Assembly: GCA_943371965.1 (NCBI GenBank)
Contig: CALRWV020000004.1
Location: 310,001-374,000, forward strand
Direction of reading: 5' to 3'
Source of the DNA: CALRWV02 sp943371965
GTDB lineage: Bacteria > Bacteroidota > JABWAT01
Length of the DNA stretch: 64,000 nt
Shown here: positions 52,992-61,213 of the stretch, in pieces
Layout of the letters: each line of letters opens with the position of its first letter
How positions within the stretch are numbered: position 1 is the stretch's first letter
Notes under the pieces: model-generated
Seen by the model: the letters and a program-made list of their open reading frames with translations, nothing else
The model's database searches: none
Told to the model about the DNA's origin: nothing
Translations under genes and position numbers: made by a program

Positions 52992-53029
52992 AATAGTTGT
53001 GAAATTTTAAAACAAAAACGAAGGTAAGA

Positions 53030-54046
53030 TTAAGCCAGTGTTAAAGAAAGTTCAACCTTCTTGTCAAAAATCCAGGAGAAGTTTTCTTTTACTGAACCGG
53101 TAACACGTTCAGCCAATTTGGTATAACGGACTGGCAGTCCGCAAACATAATCCTGAGCCTTAGCTGATGTATCGGACAAACCGCTGATCTTTTCAATTTT
53201 CCAGGTTTCAATCAGGTTTGAAATGATGTTTGCATAATCATATGCAGTATAAACACCGGTAGCCTGAGCAACCAAAGCAAACTTGTTATACAAATGACTG
53301 GTTTGTCCGTCATTCATCAGTTCAGCCGGCATGGTGATTTTTTTCTTCATCATTTTTGCGAAAGACAACATTGCACCGGCAGGATCAATTTCAAATATTT
53401 TGCTCATGAAAAGTTTGTATGCTTTTTCGTGACGGGCTTCATCTCCGGCAATCAAACCGCAGATTTTATTCAAACGTTCTTCGCCATAACCTTTTGCAAG
53501 TCGGGCAACATTTCCGTGTGACAGACGGGTAGCACGTTCCTGAAATGAAGTATAAACAAATCCCAAATAGGGATCATTTTCAGTTCCAGGATCGAAACCG
53601 TTTTTAATTAAATTGTGAATGGTAACTTCTACTGACCTCATATTAACACGACCGCTCATGTATAAATATTTGTTCAATAAATCGCCGTGACGGTTTTCTT
53701 CGGCAGTCCAACCACGACCCCATTGTGCCCAAGGATTTGGACTAGCACCGTTTTCATCAGTAATGCCTTCAAGTCGGTTAATCCAGGTCTGATAACTCGG
53801 AAGTGCTTCTTCAGTTACCATGTCTCCAACCAGAACAACCAGCAATTCTTCAGGAATGGCTTTGGCTTCCTGTTGAAATTTTGACACTTCTTCTTTCCAA
53901 TCAGCAGATGACATATCTGGAAGAAAGTCTGCAGGCTGCCAGCTTTCATCAACAGTTTTCAGCAAATCGGGAAGATTTTCAGCAATGAAACCTTCCATAC
54001 TTTTGATAACTTCCAAACGTGATTCATGAGTTTTTGAGGTGAACAT
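53030..54046 (-). CDS. Soluble acyl-ACP desaturase (stearoyl-ACP 9-desaturase type)
   Basis: A 338-residue ferritin-fold di-iron enzyme that introduces a double bond into acyl-ACP. Both iron-binding motifs are intact: EENRHG (116-121) and DEARHE (202-207), with further ligands expected at Glu80 (MVTEEALPSYQ) and Glu170 (TSFQERAT). The family is well known from plant plastids; bacterial homologs are scattered (actinobacteria, some Bacteroidota). Length matches (plant mature forms ~360). It likely needs ferredoxin; no redox partner is adjacent. Cytoplasmic. It would provide aerobic unsaturated fatty acid synthesis. Confidence 0.93.
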   Translation of the reverse strand: MFTSKTHESRLEVIKSMEGFIAENLPDLLKTVDESWQPADFLPDMSSADWKEEVSKFQQEAKAIPEELLVVLVGDMVTEEALPSYQTWINRLEGITDENGASPNPWAQWGRGWTAEENRHGDLLNKYLYMSGRVNMRSVEVTIHNLIKNGFDPGTENDPYLGFVYTSFQERATRLSHGNVARLAKGYGEERLNKICGLIAGDEARHEKAYKLFMSKIFEIDPAGAMLSFAKMMKKKITMPAELMNDGQTSHLYNKFALVAQATGVYTAYDYANIISNLIETWKIEKISGLSDTSAKAQDYVCGLPVRYTKLAERVTGSVKENFSWIFDKKVELSLTLA

Positions 54047-54118
54047 TTTGGTTTCCCGTAAAAAATGAAGGTCGAATATAGTGAATTTTGGTTTAAATTA
54101 CGTTTTTGGGGGAGAATG

Positions 54119-54160
54119 CGGAAGACAGAAGACTGTAGTCAGAAGTCAGGAGTCAGGAGA
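54119..54160. repeat. Purine-rich AGAAGTCAGGAGTCAGG repeats
   Basis: GAAGACAGAAGACTGTAGTC and AGAAGTCAGGAGTCAGGAG repeat in a non-coding gap before the desaturase gene's promoter. The AGTCAG core recurs as CAGTAGTCAGTAGCC inside the LamG cargo gene at about 47113, pointing to a dispersed low-complexity element. Confidence 0.45.
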
Positions 54161-54262
54161 AAGAATACATAGAAATTCATGATTTGTGAAAATTCGTGCA
54201 ATTAGTGGCAATTTTTTTTCATCAATTTCGTTAATTTTGTGGGCAATAATATTAACGAAAAA

Positions 54263-54583
54263 TTATTGAACCAGCATTTCAAAAATAACTTCTTTTACTT
54301 TTCGTTGGGCTGCCAGATCAATTTTACCGAGCTTTTTTACAAATCTGATTTTATCAACTGACCTGATTTGATCAAGAATTATTTCGCCTTTTTTACCTGA
54401 AAATATCAATGAGACTCGACTTGGATAGTGATGAACCTGAGATGTCAATGGCGCAATAATCGCAGTTTCCAAATGCTGATTCATCTCGTCAGGTGAAATT
54501 ATGACGCATGGTCTGGTTTTCTTGATTTCCTTCCCAATTGTCGGATCCAAATTAATCAAATAGACTTCATATTGTTTTACCAT
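54263..54583 (-). CDS. mazF: MazF/PemK-type toxin (endoribonuclease)
   Basis: A 106-residue type II toxin. The ATG at 54583 gives MVKQYEVYLINLDPTIGKEI; an in-frame TTG two codons upstream adds nothing. The fold signatures are LINLDPTIG (normally V.ldP..G.E..k.RP), KKTRPCVIISPDEMN, APLTSQ and the C-terminal VKEVIFEML. MazF proteins cleave mRNA at short motifs. It overlaps the antitoxin gene by 7 bp, the standard antitoxin-first arrangement, so expression is coupled. Full length, so probably functional. Confidence 0.92.
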   Translation of the reverse strand: MVKQYEVYLINLDPTIGKEIKKTRPCVIISPDEMNQHLETAIIAPLTSQVHHYPSRVSLIFSGKKGEIILDQIRSVDKIRFVKKLGKIDLAAQRKVKEVIFEMLVQ

Positions 54584-54822
54584 GACCAATCCTTATGATC
54601 AATGTCAATTGAATCATCTATCAAAAGTTTATCATGATCTTTTTGATGCATCATTTTAAACGATTCAGACCAACCCTCTCTCGGCTTTTTTGTTGGATTC
54701 AAAATTATTCTTCCTTCTTCAACTGAAAGCTGAACAGAATCACCAATATTACAATCTTCAAGAACTGATTTGGGAATTCTTATTCCTTTGGAATTTCCGA
54801 TTTGTACAATTTTTATATTCAT
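54577..54822 (-). CDS. mazE: MazE/AbrB-type antitoxin
   Basis: An 81-residue antitoxin. The N-terminal half is a swapped-hairpin AbrB/SpoVT domain (MNIKIVQIGNSKGIRIPKSV, then IGDSVQLSVEEGRIIL), which dimerises and binds the operator. The acidic C-terminus (KLLIDDSIDIDHKDWSW) is the part expected to wrap and neutralise the toxin. It is first in the operon, overlapping mazF by 7 bp. A palindromic operator lies 22 nt upstream, so the pair is probably autoregulated. Confidence 0.92.
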   Translation of the reverse strand: MNIKIVQIGNSKGIRIPKSVLEDCNIGDSVQLSVEEGRIILNPTKKPREGWSESFKMMHQKDHDKLLIDDSIDIDHKDWSW

Positions 54823-54843
54823 ATTGAGTCCTGATTAGTTTAT

Positions 54844-54864
54844 TGTAATTATATAGTAATTACA
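54844..54864 (-). promoter_or_regulatory. Operator upstream of mazEF
   Basis: A perfect inverted repeat of 8 bp, TGTAATTA-TATAG-TAATTACA, ending 22 nt before the mazE ATG. This is the usual size and place for a MazE binding site overlapping its promoter; the spacer TATAG and flanking A/T-rich sequence could include the -10 region. Confidence 0.6.
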
Positions 54865-54890
54865 TTTCAAAATCAAAATAATTCAATTTC

Positions 54891-54935
54891 AACATTATCC
54901 CCATGAGAGCTTCAAACTCTCGGGGGGATAATGTT
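54891..54935. repeat. Large hairpin between mazEF and metG
   Basis: AACATTATCCCC (54891-54902) pairs with GGGGATAATGTT (54924-54935); inside, GAGAG pairs with CTCTC around CTTCAAA. It lies between divergently transcribed genes and resembles the CCCCGA.../...CGGGG hairpins at other gene boundaries. Confidence 0.55.
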
Positions 54936-55110
54936 TACAAATTATTTTGTATTCATTCGTGCAAACCCGAGTAAACTTTCCTATCGATCGAATCTGGCTA
55001 TGGCTTAAACAGGCAATTTTTCTTCCTTGCTCCTTTATCCTTCCTCCATGTTTCAGCCACATTCTTCCTTTGTCCTTTTTTGAAAATTCGCTATTCAAGC
55101 CGCAAATAAA

Positions 55111-55118
55111 TATTTTTG
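55111..55118 (+). promoter_or_regulatory. Possible Bacteroidota-type -7 element for metG
   Basis: TATTTTTG fits TAnnTTTG and would place transcription start about 20 nt before the metG ATG at 55146. The closest TTTG (55079-55082) is 28 nt upstream, longer than the usual 19-21, so support is weak. Confidence 0.25.
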
Positions 55119-55145
55119 CAGTTCATCAAAAAGAAAGAACCAATC

Positions 55146-57203
55146 ATGTCTGGTCAGTTTAAACGGATTTTAGTTACTTCAGCACTCCCTTATGCAAATG
55201 GTCCCCTTCACATCGGTCATATTGCAGGTGCATACCTTCCTGCCGATTTGTATGTCAAATATCAACGGGCAAAAAAACGCGATATTCTCTTCATTTGCGG
55301 ATCGGATGAACACGGTGTTCCGATTACCATCAAAGCCGATCAGGAAAAAGTTTCTCCACAGGCAATTGTTGACCGATACCATGCGATGATGAAAAAGTCT
55401 TTTGATGATTTCGGGATCGATTTTGATAATTATTCACGTACCAGTTTACCGATTCATCATAAAACCAGTCAGGATTTCTTTACTGTTCTGAACGATAAAA
55501 AAATACTCAACGAAAAAGTTGAGAAACAGTTGTATTGCGAAACTGATAAAATGTTTTTGGCAGACCGTTATGTTGGCGGAACATGTCCGGTTTGCAAGAA
55601 CGAAGATGCACGGGGTGATCAATGCGAAAAATGCGGATCATATCTGAATCAGGTGGATTTGATTGATCCAAAATGCAGAATCTGCGGTACATCACCCATC
55701 ATCAAAGAAACAAAACATTGGTATATGCCGTTGGGAAAATATCAGGATGACCTGCAAAACTGGATTGATTCAAAAACCGACTGGAAAGACAATGTTGTCA
55801 ATTACTGCAATGGTTGGTTCAAGGAAGGTTTGCAGGATCGTGCAGTTACCCGTGATCTGAAATGGGGAGTTCCGGTTCCACTGAAAAATGCAGAAGGAAA
55901 AGTTCTGTACGTTTGGTTTGATGCGCCCATCGGTTACATTTCTTCAACCAAAGAATGGGCAGAAAAAATTGGTCAGCCTAACAAGTGGAAAGACTACTGG
56001 CAAAGTCCGGATTCCAAACTGATTCATTTTATCGGAAAAGACAATATCGTTTTTCATGCGATTGTTTTTCCGGCCATGCTGATGGCTCACGGAGATTTTG
56101 TTCTGCCTGAAAATGTTCCGGCAAATGAATTTCTTAACATTGAAGGGAAAAAACTTTCAACCTCTCGTAATTATGCCGTTTGGCTTCATGAATATCTTGA
56201 AAAATTCCAACCGGATTCTTTGCGCTATTCCATTGCATGTAACTTGCCCGAGAATAAGGATTCCGATTTCTCATGGAAAGAATTTCAGGCACGGCATAAC
56301 AACGAACTTGCAGATATTTTCGGAAATTTTGTTAACAGAACGGTAACCTTTGCCCATAAATATTTTGACGGAAAAATACCGGAATATAAAAATCCGAAAT
56401 CAATTGATGTGGAAGTTCAACGTGCTCTTCTGGAATTTCCTGATAAAATCGGCGGATTGTATGAAACTTTCAAAAACCGCGATGCCGTAACTGAAACAAT
56501 GAATCTGGCTCGGATCGCCAATAAATATTTCAACGATTCTGAGCCCTGGAAAACCAGAAATTCTGATCTTCAGCAATGCGGTAATACCATTCATGTCAGT
56601 TTGCAGATTTGCCGTTCGTTGGCAATTTTGTTTCATCCTGTTATTCCGAACACAGCACAGAAAATATGGACTTTGTTGAACCTTCCCGGTTTGGTAAAAG
56701 ACCAGGATTGGTCATCTGCAACCTTTTTCGGATTGAAGGAAGGTTCACCAATCAATCAGCCGGAAATTCTTTTTGTAAAAATCGAAGATGATGTAATCCA
56801 GGTAGAAATTGACAAATTGAATCAGACAACCCAGTCAGCAGGTTCATCTCCAAAAATTCAGGCGAAACCAATCAAAACGGAAATCACCATCGATGATTTT
56901 GATAAAATTGATTTACGTGTTGTTAGAGTTTTGGAAGCTGAAGTTTTTAAAGGCACAGATAAACTGCTGAAACTTCAGGTTGATCTCGGTTTGGAAAAAC
57001 GACAAATTCTTGCAGGACTTCAGCAACACGTAAAACCGGAAACATTGATTGGAAAAAAAGTGGTGATTGTAGCCAATCTCGCTCCAAGAAAAATGAAAGG
57101 TGAACTTTCACAGGGAATGGTTTTGGCCATCGAAAATGCAGAAGGTAAACTGATCCCGCTTTTGGTGAATGATATAGCTACTGAAGGAAGTGTGGCGAAA
57201 TAA
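55146..57203 (+). CDS. metG: Methionyl-tRNA synthetase
   Basis: A 685-residue class I synthetase that charges tRNA-Met. The ATG at 55146 starts MSGQFKRILVTSALPYANGP; the open frame upstream (TTG 55116) is not conserved. HIGH motif at 22-25 (PLHIGHIAG). The zinc-binding insert has CPVC (~146), QCEKCG and KCRICG, so the two-knuckle type. The signature KMSKS is represented by KLSTSR at ~335, a variant seen in metG. The C-terminal ~100 residues are a Trbp111-like tRNA-binding domain (DKIDLRVVRVLEAEVFKGTD). Length and domains match the E. coli-type dimeric enzyme. Monocistronic by context. Confidence 0.97.
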   Translation: MSGQFKRILVTSALPYANGPLHIGHIAGAYLPADLYVKYQRAKKRDILFICGSDEHGVPITIKADQEKVSPQAIVDRYHAMMKKSFDDFGIDFDNYSRTSLPIHHKTSQDFFTVLNDKKILNEKVEKQLYCETDKMFLADRYVGGTCPVCKNEDARGDQCEKCGSYLNQVDLIDPKCRICGTSPIIKETKHWYMPLGKYQDDLQNWIDSKTDWKDNVVNYCNGWFKEGLQDRAVTRDLKWGVPVPLKNAEGKVLYVWFDAPIGYISSTKEWAEKIGQPNKWKDYWQSPDSKLIHFIGKDNIVFHAIVFPAMLMAHGDFVLPENVPANEFLNIEGKKLSTSRNYAVWLHEYLEKFQPDSLRYSIACNLPENKDSDFSWKEFQARHNNELADIFGNFVNRTVTFAHKYFDGKIPEYKNPKSIDVEVQRALLEFPDKIGGLYETFKNRDAVTETMNLARIANKYFNDSEPWKTRNSDLQQCGNTIHVSLQICRSLAILFHPVIPNTAQKIWTLLNLPGLVKDQDWSSATFFGLKEGSPINQPEILFVKIEDDVIQVEIDKLNQTTQSAGSSPKIQAKPIKTEITIDDFDKIDLRVVRVLEAEVFKGTDKLLKLQVDLGLEKRQILAGLQQHVKPETLIGKKVVIVANLAPRKMKGELSQGMVLAIENAEGKLIPLLVNDIATEGSVAK

Positions 57204-57246
57204 ATTATTTCCTCTCCTCCGATGGGAAAGGATTAAGGTGAGTGTG

Positions 57247-57420
57247 TTAATAAGTCAGCAGCATTTGATGGTTGGGGTTTGTGTGATTTTCACTAAGTTT
57301 AAAATTGTAACTTCCGATAATTTCGAACCCCGCTTTTTTGTAAAAAGTGACGCGATAAAAATATAATTTATTAACACCTAACAAAGTTCTACACAAGAAA
57401 ATTGAATTTATTACTAGAAC
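57247..57420 (-). pseudogene. GNAT acetyltransferase C-terminal remnant
   Basis: Between stops at 57421 and 57247 the minus strand encodes ~57 residues ending FYKKAGFEIIGSYNFKL...NPNHQMLLTY, matching the C-terminal acetyl-CoA-side strand and helix of GNAT N-acetyltransferases (fYkkaGFeiiG). No start codon or N-terminal acetyl-CoA P-loop lies upstream in this frame, and the segment before VTFYKK looks degraded. It fills most of the 307-nt gap between metG and the next gene. Judged a decayed gene. Confidence 0.55.
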
Positions 57421-57510
57421 TTACAGTTAAACATAAGTATTCAAATGGACTTTTTACTTTCAGGATACTGCTCACGCTGATATGCGTATAATTGTCGTTG
57501 TCAGAAAATT

Positions 57511-58524
57511 TTATTCGATTACACTGTACAACAAGTCAACAGCAATAGTATTGTCTGTTTTTAAAGTTACCAAATAAAAAGCAGACCCATTATTTCGGGA
57601 AAAAGATAAACAAGCCTTTGATCCATTTTCAATAATTTTTATTAATTTAGAACCTGAACCATATTCAAAATTGCCAAAAAAGATTTGTTCCAATTTTTTA
57701 ATGTCTTTCCGGAAACCTGTAATTTTTGTTTTATTTTGAATAATTGTTCTTGAAGAATTATTTGTTTTCGACCCCATAAAAAAGGGTTTGGGAAAAGAAT
57801 AACTTTTCAGATATGGCATTGTTTGTCTGGTCTTTAAATTTTCAAGTAATAAATTATCAAATCCTTTAACATTCAGATAGTTCAATGCTCCTGCAAGTTG
57901 AAGTACTAAAAAATTACAGTCTGGATATAAATTACTGGGTTTAAATTTTATCGATTCCATAAATGGCATTTTCTGTCTTTCTTCAATTGTAGGATATATC
58001 TTTTTGGGGGCTTTCAGTGCCAGTTTTGTCCATTCATTATAATCCTTTTTCAATTTTTCAATCAATCCTGCAGGATTGACTTTAATAAGTACCTCTAAAT
58101 AATGGTCAAGATTGTTATAAATATAATAAAGGGTATCGGATCTGATAAATTTGGGTATTGAACAGTAATAATCAAATAATTTTTTATCAGCTTTTTTGTA
58201 ATCAAAATCGTCGGCTATTGCCAATGTCAATTCAGGTAATTCATAGGTAATAATTTTGTCATTATCAAAGTGTCTGCCCAGAAATCCTGATTTAAATTCC
58301 AAATCAATTAGTTTTGGTGCGTACGCTGAATCCAGGTAAACAAGATCAATTGGGTTGATTAGATTTTTTAATTCGTTTATTCCCTTATGCTTTGCAATAT
58401 TAATCAGATAAGCAGAACTGTAAATGGTAACGCTGTCAGAATTTGAGTTTTGTGCGGTTTCCAATTGTTGGGCTTTCAATTGAGCAACTGAAAGCAAACT
58501 TAGAATCAAGATTAATATTTTCAT
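57511..58524 (-). CDS. Exported protein of unknown function
   Basis: A 337-residue protein with a signal peptide (~1-18, ending QLKAQ). The body alternates helical segments with YCSIPKFIRSDTLYYIYNN and a conserved-looking C-terminus (SKACLSFSRNNGSAFYLVTL). No membrane helix after the signal, no metal motif, no T9SS domain. Base composition seems lower in G+C than neighbouring conserved genes. Possibly periplasmic. I do not recognise the family. Confidence 0.6.
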   Translation of the reverse strand: MKILILILSLLSVAQLKAQQLETAQNSNSDSVTIYSSAYLINIAKHKGINELKNLINPIDLVYLDSAYAPKLIDLEFKSGFLGRHFDNDKIITYELPELTLAIADDFDYKKADKKLFDYYCSIPKFIRSDTLYYIYNNLDHYLEVLIKVNPAGLIEKLKKDYNEWTKLALKAPKKIYPTIEERQKMPFMESIKFKPSNLYPDCNFLVLQLAGALNYLNVKGFDNLLLENLKTRQTMPYLKSYSFPKPFFMGSKTNNSSRTIIQNKTKITGFRKDIKKLEQIFFGNFEYGSGSKLIKIIENGSKACLSFSRNNGSAFYLVTLKTDNTIAVDLLYSVIE

Positions 58525-58870
58525 GTTGTTATGTTTTATGAATCAGTCAAATTTTCTGATTCTTTATCCCAAAGGATTTTTTCTTAAAGGAACTGGATTA
58601 ATAACAAACCAATTCACTATAAGATCAAGATACTCTTTTTTCTAGAGTCATCAAACGGATTCATTTTTCCCAATTAAAGAAAAATCCCCCATAAGGGTGA
58701 TAACAACTGTAAAAGTTCATGGTTACATTTGGGCTGATAAATTAGGGTCCAAACCTGCTGCTTTTATAATAGGTGATAGTTGTTGGTGTCCAAGCAGGTT
58801 TGAGACCCGATTTTTCCCGTCAGGCAATCACTTAATACTCGGAATCATTAGTACAAATTTGACTGAAATT
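58525..58870. other. Intergenic region with an 11-bp inverted repeat
   Basis: CAAACCTGCTG/CAAGCAGGTTTG-type arms (~58752-58762 and ~58792-58803) enclose AGGTGATAGTTGTTGGTGTCC; an earlier GTGATAACAACTG (~58697) echoes the internal GTGATAGTTGTTGG. A 72-residue open frame overlaps these repeats and is not credible. The region may be the relic of a small mobile element. Confidence 0.4.
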
Positions 58871-60880
58871 TTATTTGTCTTTCAGAGTCATTACTTTATT
58901 TATTATTCGTTTTAGGTCATTGAATTTGTATGGTTTTGAAATAACATCAAAAACACCTTTTTTCAGCAGGTCGTACTTTGGAGATTTATCAAGATAACCG
59001 GAAGCAATAATAATTTTCATTTTGCTGTTTATTTCAAAGATTTTTTCGACAAATTCTTCTCCGCCCATTCTAGGCATTCCGAGATCAGTAATTATTAAAT
59101 CAATTTCAGCCTGTTTCTTTTTGAACAGATAGAGTGCATTGATCCCGTCATCTGATATAAAAACATGATGACCAAGCAATCTCAGATATTCAATTAGGCT
59201 TTCTCTGATAACTTTTTCATCATCAACAACAAGAATATTCAGTTTTAATCTGCTTGTTTCATTGAATTGTGCATTTGTTTTTTTGTCTTCAATTGAAACA
59301 GATTCTGAACTTACTGTCGGAAGGAATATTGTGAAAGTGGTCCCCTTCAAATTCTCTGAATCAACAGAAATAAATCCGTGATGACTTTTGATTATTCCAT
59401 GTACAATCGAAAGACCCAAACCTGTTCCTTTTCCTTTTTCTTTTGTTGTAAAAAAGGGGTCAAAAATTCGATTGATAATTTCCTTTGGAATTCCTGTACC
59501 GGTATCGGAAACTGAGAGTGCCACATATTCCTGTTTTGTTGCTTCAGGAAATAAATTGATAAGTTGTTTTTGACTGACATTTTTTTGTCTGAAAATCAGT
59601 TTTCCACCATTTGGCATCGCATCAGCAGCATTCAGTGAAAGATTCAATAAAACCTGATAAAGATGGCTGCCATCACCATTGATTATTCCGTTGGAAAGAC
59701 AGGTTTCGGTTTCAATTGTTATGCTTTTTGGCAGAAAATGTGATATCATCTGCTGAACCTGAACTACGATATGCGATAGGGAAATTGGTTTCAGCTCAAT
59801 CAGTTCAGGTCTTGAGAATAAAAGCAGCTGTTTTGCTATGGAAGCACCTTTTTCTGATGCATCAAGTATCCGGTCAGCAAATTTGGAAACTTTAGGATCA
59901 TTTTCGGTATGCATTTTTATAAGTTCTGCGGTCCCCATAATCATTGCCAGAAGATTGTTGAAATCATGCGCAATTCCACCTGCAATGGTTCCTATACTTT
60001 CCATTTTTTGTGCCTGGATCAGTTGAAACTCCAGTGATTTTCTTCTAGTTATATCCGCAACTCTTACCAGTTCAAACCAATCATCTTTTATTTTCAATCT
60101 TTTGATTGAAATACTTCCCCAAAAAGTATTCTTTTTTTGAGTAATATACTCAATTTCAGATGTCCAGAAATTGGATTCGTCCAGTGATTTGTTCAAATTA
60201 TCAAAATCATCTTTTTCCCATGGAATTTTATGAAAATGAGGTCCGAATTTTCCAACAAATTCCTTTTCATCTTTCATTTCAAATAATTCGGCAGCTTTTT
60301 TATTAACCTGCAGAATGTTTTTGGGAGTAACTGTAGTTAAAAACAAAGCATCAGGTGATTCATCAAACATAGCCCTTAGTAATGCTTCATTGTGGATGCG
60401 GACTTCTTCCAATTTGCTTTTTTCAGAAATATCCTGAGCAGTTCCCATGAGTTTTGTGATTTCGCCAAATGAATCACGGATGGCTTCTCCAACTGCAGAA
60501 ATTGTCTTCTCAGTACCATTTAGGGTAATAATTCTATGTTCAAGATTATATGGAGTGCCTTCTTTAATGCATCTTTCAACTGATTCCTGAACACGTTGAA
60601 AATCAGCCCAGTGAATCCTCTCAAGATAATCCTTGGGCAATAAAGGATGAATGAATTTATCAATTTCAAAAATATCATAAAGATTGTTGGACCATAAAAC
60701 CGTGTCTGATTTTAAATCCCATTCCCAGGATCCCATTTTTAATAGTTTTTGGGTTGATTCCAATAGGTCTTTATTTTGTAATGAATTACTTTCAGAATAG
60801 GGGAAAAAAGCATCCTTTTTAAGTGATGGCTTTATGACCGCCATTCGACCTTTTTTCTTTTCCAGTAATTTTGTAGTCAT
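58871..60880 (-). CDS. Hybrid histidine kinase: PAS-PAS-HisKA-HATPase-receiver
   Basis: A 669-residue soluble kinase with no membrane helix. Two PAS domains (~45-155, ~165-285), the first with MGSWEWDLKSDTVLWSNNL. HisKA with His305 in GIAHDFNNLLAMI, the NtrB-like 'HDFNN' type. ATPase boxes: NLSLNAADAMPNGG, SVSDTGTGIP, GKGTGLGLSIV. A C-terminal receiver holds DDEK and Asp at ~597 (LIITDLGMPRMGG) with Lys in VISKPYKF. Full catalytic set, so likely autophosphorylates and relays to its own receiver or to an unlinked partner. No DNA-binding output and no neighbour regulator. Confidence 0.9.
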   Translation of the reverse strand: MTTKLLEKKKGRMAVIKPSLKKDAFFPYSESNSLQNKDLLESTQKLLKMGSWEWDLKSDTVLWSNNLYDIFEIDKFIHPLLPKDYLERIHWADFQRVQESVERCIKEGTPYNLEHRIITLNGTEKTISAVGEAIRDSFGEITKLMGTAQDISEKSKLEEVRIHNEALLRAMFDESPDALFLTTVTPKNILQVNKKAAELFEMKDEKEFVGKFGPHFHKIPWEKDDFDNLNKSLDESNFWTSEIEYITQKKNTFWGSISIKRLKIKDDWFELVRVADITRRKSLEFQLIQAQKMESIGTIAGGIAHDFNNLLAMIMGTAELIKMHTENDPKVSKFADRILDASEKGASIAKQLLLFSRPELIELKPISLSHIVVQVQQMISHFLPKSITIETETCLSNGIINGDGSHLYQVLLNLSLNAADAMPNGGKLIFRQKNVSQKQLINLFPEATKQEYVALSVSDTGTGIPKEIINRIFDPFFTTKEKGKGTGLGLSIVHGIIKSHHGFISVDSENLKGTTFTIFLPTVSSESVSIEDKKTNAQFNETSRLKLNILVVDDEKVIRESLIEYLRLLGHHVFISDDGINALYLFKKKQAEIDLIITDLGMPRMGGEEFVEKIFEINSKMKIIIASGYLDKSPKYDLLKKGVFDVISKPYKFNDLKRIINKVMTLKDK

Positions 60881-61012
60881 TGTTATTTTCAGCGCATCAT
60901 TTGATAAAAATGAGCATTAAGTATTTATTTATTAATATTTTAAATCAGATATAAGACCTAAATTATGGTTTGTTTTTCAGGTATAAAAGTAGAAGAATAT
61001 ATACTATTTTGA

Positions 61013-61032
61013 TATACCATGATCATGGTATA
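61013..61032. promoter_or_regulatory. 20-bp perfect palindrome between divergent genes
   Basis: TATACCATGA-TCATGGTATA lies 132 nt upstream of the hybrid kinase start and 181 nt upstream of the GH5 start, which are divergently transcribed. It has the size and symmetry of a dimeric regulator's operator. The rest of the 333-nt region is AT-rich with no ORF. Confidence 0.45.
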
Positions 61033-61213
61033 ATTACAACCGAGTGATTGGTCAAGAAAAATAAAGTTTTAAACTGAATCAAATTCAGTATTCAATTATA
61101 AAGGTTGGCAAATACTTCATCATAAGTTAATGAGCTGTAATAAAGGTATTTTGTATTTTTATGTTATTGAAAGTAAAATTTTTAATTAGAGTTAACTCTG
61201 TTCTTCAATTTAA

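Noticed and set aside
58697..58915. 72-residue plus-strand reading frame
   Set aside because: Lies over inverted repeats and the 3' end of the hybrid kinase; no ribosome site and no recognisable domain.
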